Source: Laburnicola sp. R22_1 | Lineage: Eukaryota; Ascomycota; Dothideomycetes; Pleosporales; Didymosphaeriaceae | Reading direction: 5' to 3' | DNA: 64,000 nt | Assembly: GCA_014281115.1 (NCBI GenBank) | Contig: JACONQ010000002.1 | Coordinates: forward strand, 1,240,001-1,304,000 | In this document: one piece after another, positions 12,765-22,683 of the stretch | Layout: every line of letters starts with the position of its first letter | Numbering within the stretch: position 1 is the stretch's first letter | Position numbers and translations under genes: made by a program | Notes under the pieces: model-generated | What the model saw: only the letters and a program-made list of their open reading frames with translations | Database searches by the model: none | What the model was told of the DNA's origin: nothing

Positions 12765-13557
12765 GGTGGCGGACGAGGCGGGTTCGCGGACGGTGTGCTA
12801 GCTGTCAAGTTAGGAATTTGGGTCCGGCGGCTGCGGATGTGCTGGGAGCGCGCACAAGGACGGCCGAGGCGGGCTGCGCGGAGGGGTTGGTGTTGATGGG
12901 AGGGGCGTGTTGCGACGTGCAAAATGCGACCGCGACTGTTCTCCGTCACCACGGCGATTCACTGGAAGCTTCCGGGGTCACGGCGAAACGATAGTTCCGT
13001 TGAACGCTAGAGCGAGACGGGGAAAGCGCGCGTGCAGGGCACCAGGGGTCCTTCCAGCACTTGTGAGCCTGTTTCCCCACCAGCCCATGCTTTCACCGTT
13101 TGGCAAACAATCTCCTGGGTTTACACTCATGAGAGCACTCTTCCTACATAGGAGAGACAACGGATGTGAGTGATCTTGTCTTGTAGGAAATAGCTGCACC
13201 TCCCGTCCGACCATCTGCAGGGCTTATCGCGGCTCTGCAAAACCGGATAGCCTTCGGAGCTTGCCGCAGCTCAAGACCTAGGCCGGACGGCTGATCCATC
13301 ACGAAGTGTCATCTGTACCGTGTCGCGCCCCTAGGCCCCTCCAACCCTCTCTGCCGGGCAGGCCGCCTCGTCTCTGTGATGATATGCTGCCGTCGCCTCC
13401 CTCTGCTCCTCACCGCAACCGCTGCGTCGTAGCGTTGTGAGCTGCCCGCGTACCACGACGACTGCAGCTTCGAACCCAGCTGCGCTTTCCCGCGCATTCT
13501 TACCCACGCCCGCGCTGCCATCCTCCGCCCTAGCTACGCCTGCGCACGCCATTCGTC
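12765..13557. promoter_or_regulatory. Shared divergent promoter region of RPT6 and the antiporter gene
   Basis: A 793-bp intergenic stretch between two head-to-head genes, so it must carry both promoters. It has normal composition, with pyrimidine-rich patches (about 13,320-13,400 and 13,470-13,555) before the antiporter start. I see no TATA box or named operator I can defend. Short ORFs here have no recognisable product. Confidence 0.55.
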
Positions 13558-16500
13558 ATGGCTGAAGGCGAAGGGCCGCCCAGGGCTGGCAGCAAAGGGA
13601 AAAGCAATCCGCCTCCCGCTACCATCTCGCGACGCACCTCCGACTACGACGGCGGCTCTCCCTCTTCCAGCCAGTATCACGCCGGCACAGGCTCAGAGAG
13701 CACACGTCGACGGCTGCAGGCATCTCAGGCACAGACAGCAGGATATGGTAATTAACATGGCTCTGCCGCGTTTCCGAAGCCAAGCGGGTACTAACAGAGG
13801 CCAGGGTCCATAACCTCGCCCATCGACCGCCGACAACCACAACAAAACCCCCCAGCGCCGAACCAACCGAAAGCAAAGAAGCCCTCGATGGGTCGCCGCA
13901 CAACTTCTGCCAAGTTCCCTATCAAGGGTCAGGAGTTCTCCGTCGACGATGCCGAAGACGAAGTCAGCCAGGACCTCACCGAACAACAGAAGCAGCAGCA
14001 GGCACAGAAGCAGGCGCGCCAGGCCCCCGGCCAGGCATTGCGGAGAAAGCCATCTACCGTCCGACGAAGGACTGCGGCGCAAGTTCCTGGCCTTCCGACT
14101 GTCAGCTCATATGAAGATGATAGCATAGAACAAGAAGGTGCGGGGGCGCCCACTGCCACCGGGTCAGACGCACAACCTGCGTCGTCGGGCGAAGAAACGC
14201 TGCAGGCAGACGAAGATAGTGGCAACGGCGTCGAGGATGAGGAAGACGACGGAGACGTTAGCGATGCGGAGAGCTTCACGCTCAAGGATAGGCAAGATGC
14301 CATCAACGTGACGCATCCCTTCGGTATCAGGATCTGGAAACCTGCGCTGTACAAGAAAGACCGCTCTGTCCAACGCAACGCGGAAGGAGACATCCACTCA
14401 GCACCGGGTCACCACGTGAGCCAGTGGTTGTTGCTCTTCAACATAGCGTGGACACTTGTGTTTGGATGGTGGCTTGCGCTCCTCGCAGCTGCTGGAGCTC
14501 TGCTCTGCGCACTGCTCTGGTTCGTGGACAGTTGCCAGGAATACTCGCGGCTGTTGTATCATCTCTCCGTCTATGTCTTCTACCCGTTCGGAAAATACGT
14601 CAAGTTGTTGCAAGACGAAGCATACGCTGAAGAGGACGACGGTGAAGGTCGGAGCATCAGTGAATACGAGCAATGGCAGAGTGGGGATATCGAGGAAGGC
14701 CGACTGTTCTTTGGTCCGCCAACAGGCGAAGGCTCGCTAGTCGGAAGACGGAGGAACAGTGTCGACTCTACCAATGAGACGACCAGCTTGCTTGGGCGAG
14801 ATGGACGCGCCAACGTAAATCACACCGATACTGCACGAACAAAGAGGAGGCTGTTCGGTCGCGGGAAGTGGAACGTTGGACGAGTCATCTTTTTCTTTTT
14901 CTTCTACGGAATCTTCTCTCCTGCGCTTTTCTTCGTGTCTGGCTTATGCTGGTTCTTCGTTTTCACGATCCCCATGGGCAAAGTGACTCTTCTGCTATTT
15001 GATCATCTTCGCCGCCATCCGTTGGCGCTCTCATTCCACTCTGATGGAGGCAATGTACGACGTCCCGGCGAGTCCTCCTCCATCCTCCTCTGCACCTACC
15101 GTGCAGTGGGTATCAAATACTGGAAGTATACCATTGATGGCACCAACATCTTCCTCTTCAATCTCTTAGGGCTCGTCGCCTTCGTCATCTTCGACTACTG
15201 GGTATTAGATGTCGCTCTTGGTTTCAAGATCCCCCTTACGGATCAATTCTTCGTCTTCAGTTTGTCCTTGTTCTCGATCATCCCGTTGGCCTACTTCATC
15301 GGGCAGGCGGTTGCCTCTATCTCTGCTCAATCCTCAATGGGTGTAGGCGCTACCATCAACGCGTTCTTCTCAACAATCGTCGAGGTGTACCTATACTGCG
15401 TTGCATTGAATGAGGGCAAAGCACAGCTTGTTGAAGGAAGTATTATTGGCAGTGTCTTTGCCGGCATTTTGTTTCTTCCCGGCTTGTCGATGTGCTTTGG
15501 GGCCATCAAGAGGAAGACTCAGCGGTTCAACGTCAAGTCCGCCGGAGTCACTTCGACGATGCTCCTGTTCGCCGTCATTGGTGCCTTTGGCCCGACGCTG
15601 TTCTACCAAATCTATGGAAGCCACGAGTTGGTATGCGCACAATGTACTCAACGTAGTCATGCCCAGGAGAGAGAGAGAGACTGCAGGAGGTGTTACTATT
15701 CCCAGGTGCCGGCTGTTGACGACAAGTTCTACAAGGAGGCTGTCAAGCCGTACATCTGGTTTGCGGCTACGCTTCTTTTCCTCTCCTATCTTATTGGATT
15801 GCTATTCACGCTGAGAACACATGCGGCCACAATCTGGAGCACGGAGCTCGACGAGAAAAAGGCAGCAGAAATGTCTGCCAGCCAACTCAGTCATAGCGGA
15901 CAATTTGACCTCCCCAGCACACTCAGCAGACAAGCAACAAGCAACTCGCTGGCACGTGCTGATATCCGGAACAGTCAGTTGTACAAGCGCATTGTTGGCC
16001 AAACTCTGCAGCAAGTAGGATACGAACCGGAAGACGAGAATGCGAATGCAAAGCGACCAGCCTCACGGTCCGGTACCCAAACACCGCATGTTGTTCCACC
16101 CAAGAACGGCGAGGAACGACCCGCTTCTTCTGCTGGCTTTCATCTTGAGAGTCTATCAGAACAAGACAACCAGTCGTTAGTACGGCATATTACAGAGATT
16201 GCGGCACACACCACGGCGCTAGCAACCCGAGATGTAGTAAAGGCACCTCGCAAAGCTGCCCACATGGCACAGGCGGCCGCGAAGAGCAATAACGAGAGGC
16301 CTCATCATCACAGAACTGGCACATTCGAAGGACCCGAGGAACCTGGTGCAGTCCACGCGGCAGGAGGGCATGATGCCCCTAATTGGAGCCGCACGAAGAG
16401 TGCTGCAATCCTACTTAGTGCGACAATTGCGTATGCCGTTATCGCTGAGATTCTTGTGAACACAGTCGACGGGGTTCTTGAGGGCTCGAACATCGACGAG

Positions 16501-17093
16501 AAGTTCTTGGGCATCACTCTCTTCGCGTTGGTGCCAAACACAACTGAATTTCTCGTGAGTAGCATATAGTCCCATAACACTTATATGAGAGTACTAACCT
16601 TGCTCTCTGTAGAACGCCATATCTTTCGCTATGAACGGCAACATTGCTCTTTCCATGGAGATTGGTTCCGCCTATGCTCTCCAAGTACTCCTACTGCAGA
16701 TCCCCGCTCTTGTCTTCTACAGCGCGTGGCACAACCGCTACATTGATCCCGTCAAAGTAGTGGATCAAACCTTTAGTAAGCGGATCCAGTATCTTCCTGT
16801 TGTATACTGTGCTGACACGGTCTGTAGCATTAATCTTTCCCCAATGGGATATGGTTACCGTAATTCTGTGTGTTTTCCTCCTCTCGTACATGTATGGCGA
16901 GGGAAAGAGCAACTACTTCAAAGGCTCCATTCTGATTCTCTCCTACTTTGTCGTCATCGTTGGCTTCTACCTGTCAAGCTTCAATGACTTTGACAGGATG
17001 GGCGTAGACCCCAAGGACACGTTGGCACTGGGCGAATTCCAGTCGATGAAGTTCAGCACCGTTGGACATGGGCGAGGCGGCTTGGCCTTTTGA
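13558..17093 (+). CDS. VNX1: CAX-family vacuolar cation/H+ antiporter (VNX1-like)
   Basis: Multi-pass antiporter of the Ca2+/cation exchanger family. The long N-terminal extension and overall layout match yeast Vnx1, a vacuolar low-affinity Na+/K+-H+ exchanger, so a vacuolar role is inferred. Four exons (13558-13747, 13805-16554, 16613-16775, 16828-17093) encode 1122 aa. Introns are GTAATT..CAG, GTGAGT..TAG and GTAAGC..TAG, the first two with a TACTAAC-type branch site. The first ~250 residues are hydrophilic and low-complexity (Gln-rich, then acidic). A membrane pair follows (about 270-303), then the exchanger core. The first alpha repeat has INAFFSTIVEVYLYCVALNE (about 580). The second has PNTTEFLNAISFAMNGNIAL, split by intron 2. 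Near the C-terminus is FTLIFPQWD. The piece 15,631-15,705 starts GT, ends AG and is a multiple of 3, but its Cys-rich CRRCYYSQ reads as coding. Yeast Vnx1 is about 900 aa; filamentous homologues are longer. Confidence 0.88.
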
Positions 17094-18283
17094 TTAAAAA
17101 AGCTCGAAACTATTGTCTGGGGTGGATTACGTCGATCATAATAGACGGGAGGATGTGGGTCGAGTTGCTATAATGTCTCACTTTGGTATTTCCCGGGTTG
17201 TATGGAAGGACGGGATGGCAATTAGCAGCGCATAGCGCAGGCGTTTTAGGAGTGGTAAAGAGTCTATGTGGAATGGTATCTTTGCACTGATGTGTTAAGT
17301 TGCGACTTGCTTGTGACTCTCCCTTGGTTTTGGCGTGTGCTAACATGCAAGGGAATGAACACGAAGCCGCTTCTACCTGTGGGCTTGGGCTCGTACGAGC
17401 AGGTTTTAGACAAGTGGTGGCGGCGGTGCAGAATTGATGACGCTAACATGGCATACCAGGCTGGGTTTTCCTTGACAAGAGATGGCAATCCCACACGTGT
17501 CGTCGCGTTGGTGTCTCGGCGCTTGTTTTGCAGCGTAGAGGCTTGTGCAGGTGTTGTAACGGCGTCGAGGACCAATCGGATGGGCCTGGCTGCGTGATTA
17601 TGTATCAGAGATGCCCGTTTGAGGTGGTGGAAGTACGGGCACAGCCACCTTACATATGGATGTGTGGTCTCCTGTAGAGTGGAACAGCGCGGAAGCTATG
17701 TGCTACGATGACGGACAAGACATCAAATAGGATGCTGCGGAGGTGCAGCTAGATGTTGGGAGAAGGCCGGGCGTGGTGAGAATGCGTGAGATGAAGGTGC
17801 TGGAGGCTGTGCAACGCGGTTGAACCTCTCGGGGTTTCAGATAATGGACGCGCATAGCGGTGAGGTTCGTCTCGGCATGGTCGCTCGGCGAAGAAATGCA
17901 AATATAATCGGTTGAGCGCATCATCCGTCATATGCACCGGCGATCCTTGCCCCTCGTGCATGCATAGGGCTCCGTGTATCTTGCCGCGCACGTCCGTCCG
18001 CGTGTCGCAGTGGGCCCGCCATCTACATAGCCTACCCGCCTGCTTCCTGACTTCACTTGTGCTGCCTTCTCTCTGCTTTCTCTCCGCTCGCCCTCTCTTT
18101 CTGTACATTGCTGAGGGTATGCGGCCGTGACAGCATCGCGACTGCAGAGATCCAACCGCGCATTGCGCTGAGCTGAGCCGAAGGTCAAGCGTCTTGGAAC
18201 CGACCGACCCCGCGTCTCCGTCTCGTATGACACCCAACGACCGGACCACTATCAACCAGCGACCACAGTCCGGGTGAGTGACC
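17094..18283. other. Intergenic region between antiporter and RING genes
   Basis: About 1.2 kb of normal-composition DNA containing the antiporter 3' end and the promoter of the downstream RING gene. A pyrimidine-rich stretch lies at 18,055-18,105. Several unsupported overlapping ORFs occur on both strands, including a 219-codon minus ORF (17,749-18,408) that runs into the RING gene. None has a signal peptide, domain or plausible splice structure. I see no RNA gene. Confidence 0.5.
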
Positions 18284-20034
18284 ATGGCGGTGCGACGTGT
18301 GCAGCGACTGCCATGGTTGGTCTGTGCGCTCCTCGCAACCGTGGCCAGTGGCGCAACTGTCATCACTTCCTCGAATTCGTCGACAAACATTGGCTCGGGC
18401 GGCACCATCAGCTTGCTGGATCAAGATCCCAACCCTCCGGACAACATCTCCGCGCTGGTCCCCCTGACACAGGAAGCCACGATTCGAAGCGTCAGTACCC
18501 ATACTCGAGCCCAGTACCGTGGGACAGCAGCTAACATGCCAAACAGCCTGAAGCCAGTCTCTACTTTACCGACGCTAGCAACTACGGATCCATATCTCCC
18601 GGCGACATAGCTTTCTTGAGCTGCGACAGCAGCGACTATCCCGACGAGAAACTCCAAGCAGAGGACGTGTTCAATTTCGTGTACGACAGCGGCAAGCCCG
18701 CAGGTGCCATCTTCTTCAGTACCAAAACAGGTTACTGCAATTACACCGATGACAATGCCTCGATGAACATGTTTCCCATCTTCTCCATGACCGATCCCAC
18801 CGTCTCGCAGAACCTAAAGGACACTCTGATGCGGCAGACTGACAGTAGCCGCTTCTTCGTCCGCGTGGTACGAAATGGGTCCGAGGACAGCAGGGAGGGT
18901 GACGACCAAGGTCAGCCTGCGCAGGCGAATCCCTTAGGACCGAGCCCGTCGACGGCAGTGGCTATGATTATCCTTTATAGCATAACGGGAGTCATCACCG
19001 CCCTGTTCTTGGTCATCATTGTTACTGGAGCAGTGAGGGCTCACCGACATCCCGATCGCTATGGGCCGAGAAACGTGCTGGGACGGCCGAGACAAAGTAG
19101 AGCGAGGGGCTTGGGAATGGCTATTCTGGACACGATTCCAATTGTCAAGTTCGGAGAGAGGGAGCAGCCAAAGCCGGCCGACGTGGAACTGGGATCCACG
19201 GCAGAGACTAGGAACGTCAACACCGCACATTCGGAGACCACGCCAGCAGTAACGGAAGCACGGGAAGAGGCGACGACCGAAGCACAACGTGCGGCTGGTG
19301 CTAACCAAACAGAGGCATTGGAATCCGGGATCGCTGCTGCGCAGGTTGGTGCCGGAGCGGCAGCCACGCATGGGGATCCATCGGCGGATGAAGGACTCGG
19401 ATGCTCGATTTGCACAGACGACTTTGAGAAGGGCCAGGACATCCGCGTGTTGCCTTGCAACCACAAATTCCATCCCGAGTGTGTCGATCCATGGCTCTTG
19501 AACGTGTCGGGCACATGTCCCTTGTGGTAAGTCGCTTGCCTCTCAGTATACGATTGCAATGCTAACCCCAGCAGCCGTGTCGACCTCCGCCCCGTGACAT
19601 CCCGCACTTCCACCGAAAGCCATTCTGAAGACCCCGACGGCCTCGCCCCTCCCCTCCAATCCGATGCTGACGTCTCGCACCGCCGCCATTCCACTCTCCG
19701 TGACGTGCTCTCCTTCCGCTCGCGTCCCAACGCTTCAGCGGACGAACGCATATCCGCCCTGAGAAGGTTGCGCGAGCAAAGGCGTAATCAGAGCGGCGAG
19801 GCTGTCGGCAGTGCGAACGCAAGCGGCGAGGACGTCACACGGGATAGGAGGAGCAAGAGGCTGAGTGTCAGGCTGAGTGGTGTATTTAGCGGAAGGAGAC
19901 GAGCTGGAAGAGAAGATAGCCCCGGAGCTGGCGAACCGTCGAGTAGTCGACAGGCCCCGAGGAGAGATGAGTCTCCTGGCGCGGATGCTGGCAGTGCTGC
20001 CCCGGAATCTGCGAATCCAGATTCGAGGACCTAA
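18284..20034 (+). CDS. PA-TM-RING type membrane E3 ubiquitin ligase
   Basis: Predicted single-pass endomembrane E3 ligase with a lumenal protease-associated-like domain and a cytosolic RING-H2. Three exons (18284-18490, 18547-19526, 19575-20034) give 548 aa. Introns are GTCAGT..CAG (56 nt, branch GCTAAC) and GTAAGT..CAG (48 nt). A signal peptide (about 1-22, LVCALLATVASG) precedes a lumenal region with paired-Cys and N-glycosylation features. A transmembrane helix lies at about 206-232 (VAMIILYSITGVITALFLV). The RING-H2 (about 355-396) runs C-S-I-C ... LPCNHKFHPEC ... CPL-C. The last two zinc ligands are interrupted by intron 2, whose tandem acceptor CAGCAG allows CPLCR or CPLCSR. The tail is basic and Ser-rich. 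The ATG chosen is the first in frame directly followed by the signal peptide. Proteins of this architecture commonly act in vacuolar or endosomal protein turnover; the substrate is unknown. Confidence 0.85.
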
Positions 20035-22683
20035 ATAGGCTGTTTTGACGGCCCATTACGAGTTTCGTGCACATACTAGGCTGTTATTTGGGCACTGGCG
20101 TTAACGATCGGATATGGTTTACTGACTTTCACTTATACCTTGGTTGGGAAGCATGGTTTGGCGTCTCGGGATCATATTTTGTACTGCACTATCGGGACAT
20201 GGATGGCGGGGAAAATTTGCATTTTGGCCACGGATAATCATGGGGTGATGATGATAATGAATGCGTATCTTAGTTTGGGGTACTCTGTCACTATATACCT
20301 GCTAGGCATGATGAGAGAGAAATTGAAAATATGCTTACTCTCAGTGGGTGTTTCGTCCCGTGTTGGGATTTGAGTGATGTTTGACTGGGTTGGTGCGCAT
20401 GCTTTGGTGATATTTGCGGTTCGTCTCGTGTGCGTTTGGGGATATATAAGGCGCTCGTTTTGCTCCTGGGACTTTTCTTTCTGCACTGTACGACGACGGG
20501 TGGAGCGGTGGCTCATTAAAAGTGTCACGACAACTGGAATGTGTGTTGTTCTTGGGTCCTAAAATTCACTGCGAATGGGCTGATGGCTGGGGACTAAAAA
20601 CCTAAGCAGCTAATCCTGATGCTGTGGGACTAAAAGTAGACACCGCAGAAATCATGTCTTCTCTCTCTTCCTTTCTCCTCCTCCCTCATCAGCGAGTCGG
20701 GCATTTTTCAAAAAATCAAAGAGTATCTGGATTGCTACATGTTCGCCGTCCAGACCAGGGGCACCGAGTAAAAATACAAAAAGCGATTTCCATGCTGCTG
20801 TTCAGGACGGTTGGGATGTCGGGGCTTGGGATATGCGGTGGAGTATAAAAACATGCCAGCTACTCTTCACGGCTGCTTTTCCCTGCTCTTTCTCCGCTAT
20901 GTCTGGGTGTCTAAAACACAGGCTGGGAAGGGGATGTGTTTCTAAGGGAGGACGGAAAGAAATTCAAGAGACGCGCTGGTATAGTCGGGGACTTGCTACT
21001 TAAAAGGGCGGGATATTACGCCGATGTTGTGCGGGGCGGTCTGTCTGTTTGCGTGGCTTGGGAGAAGTTTTGCTGTTCGGATACACGCGCAATGGGCACA
21101 AGGCTGATGTCCAATCGACGTCGACAACCATGCATGCGAAGGATCTGCGTCGTCGAGGGTCGATAATGGCGCTTCTAAGGGTATAAAAGCGTCTTGCGAT
21201 GCGGAGAAAGCTTCTTCTTTACCATCACGGCTGGAGTGCTGCTCATTAAAATGTTGATTGGTGCCATGAAATGTCTTTTGTTTTCTCCTGTCTAAAAAGA
21301 GGTGGGTAAGCACCCATGGCTGGGGACTAAAAGCACCCCATTCAGCTGCAATGTCGGGAACAGGACCCAGAGCGTGAGCAGCTCACTAAAAAGAAAACCC
21401 GGATGGACGCATGTCTTCTGTCTTCTCCCCTCTAAAAAAAACCTAACAGCACCGGATATATGGCTGGAATCAAAAATCAAGACTACAATTGAAATGTCTT
21501 CTGTCTTTTTCTCCAGAAACCAAACGACAGTGGAAGCATGGCTGGGATCAAAAACAGCGAAGAGAACAGGCATGGCTGAGACTCGAATACATAAACAGTG
21601 GTATTTATGAGCTCTCCTTCTCCTGTAGAACTGCACGAGCAGAGTTCAAATATCACCATATTGCGCCGATGCGTCCAGACCATCAAAAAGGAAAAAGAAC
21701 ACCTGGCATGGGGTTCTGCTCGTGTGCGTGCGGGCAGTAAAATTCACGACAAGGACTTTCGATGTGTGGGACTCGTGTTTGGATCTGAGGAATATACAAG
21801 CGCGCTGAACCAGTTGACGGCGATTATACTGTTGAAATGTATATGGTGTGACATGGTTCATTGCAAGTCAGGCTAGCTGCCGACCACAAACATTACTCAC
21901 CACCAACAATGGCAGACATAGTCCTCTCGAAAGCGGAAAGCACAAATCGCAGGTACCCAAGCAGTGTTGGAAGGTGCTCTGCACCACCTGGCAGGCGCTA
22001 GTCGTCTGATTGTTTACTAGCAATTATGTAATAGCGCTATATAGCAGATCTCACGATCAGCTCAATCCATCACACTTACGCTCTACTTTCTACAAGCAGA
22101 CCTTCGGGACTCATCATCCCTCATCCGACGCACACGCACCAACCTCGGCAACGCCACCCGTATACGAAATGCGTGTCTCACAACAAGCCCATTTGCCGCC
22201 GGTGACCGGATCGTAGAAGAATCGCATATGCCTCTTCGGTGGCTGGTGCCGGACTTTAGGACTGGCCGGAGAGCATGGTGGAACTGCGACAAGCGACGGA
22301 CTCTTGGCACGTGGGTTGCCCCCGCTTATCGTCAGCAGTTCCGTCACTCGATGCTTGGCTCCGTAACACCTGGACTCGATGGCGACCATCCCCATAAGCG
22401 ATTCGGAAATTGGCTTCATAGGGCTGGAGGTTCAGCGGAATGGCCCCCATGGACTGTAAGAGTCCAGAAATAGCACCCATGGCAGGTATATGGGCGGCGC
22501 AAGGTACCAGAGACCTTTCCCAGCAAGCTGGGTACTTCTATCTTTCCACTCGTTACTTTGTGACTTTGTCATAATACACTCTTTTACGCCAGGATTCCTG
22601 GCTTCCGTTCTTTACTGCTGCAGTACCTTTATCCATTCATATTTTCTATTCTTATCATCTGAGCACAAACCCACATTGCCAGA
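20035..22683. other. Long gene-free region between RING and secreted-protein genes
   Basis: About 2.6 kb without a supportable gene. The first part (20,500-21,730) carries the degenerate repeat described separately. The last ~200 bp (22,480-22,683), with pyrimidine-rich TTTCTATTCTTATCATC, is the likely promoter and 5' leader of the gene at 22,684. Short ORFs of 60-110 codons occur in every frame with no recognisable features. No tRNA or rRNA is visible. Confidence 0.55.
20505..21735. repeat. Degenerate interspersed repeat array (GGCTGGGACTAAAA type)
   Basis: About 17 blocks ending in [C/T]TAAAA or TCAAAA recur every 35-80 bp, many preceded by GGCTGGGA or GCTCAT. Clear examples are GATGGCTGGGGACTAAAA near 20,582, CTGTGGGACTAAAA near 20,621, CATGGCTGGGGACTAAAA near 21,315, GGCTGGAATCAAAA near 21,458 and CATGGCTGGGATCAAAA near 21,538. 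Between them a second block recurs: ATGTCTTCTGTCTTCTCC near 21,412, with variants near 20,654, 21,270 and 21,493. A full unit seems to be roughly 70-80 bp and is highly degenerate. The same blocks appear at 30,540-31,330. Function unknown. Confidence 0.55.

Noticed and set aside
17749..18408. 219-codon minus-strand ORF before the RING gene
   Set aside because: It overlaps the RING gene's first exon, has no domain or signal, and its composition looks like an antisense shadow.
20505..21735. Tandem core promoters, because several blocks read GTATAAAA
   Set aside because: Only a few blocks match TATA; most read CTAAAA or TCAAAA, and there are no associated genes.
22010..22480. Short overlapping ORFs of 65-101 codons on both strands
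   Set aside because: No start context, signal peptide, domain or splice pattern; they are consistent with chance in normal-composition intergenic DNA.
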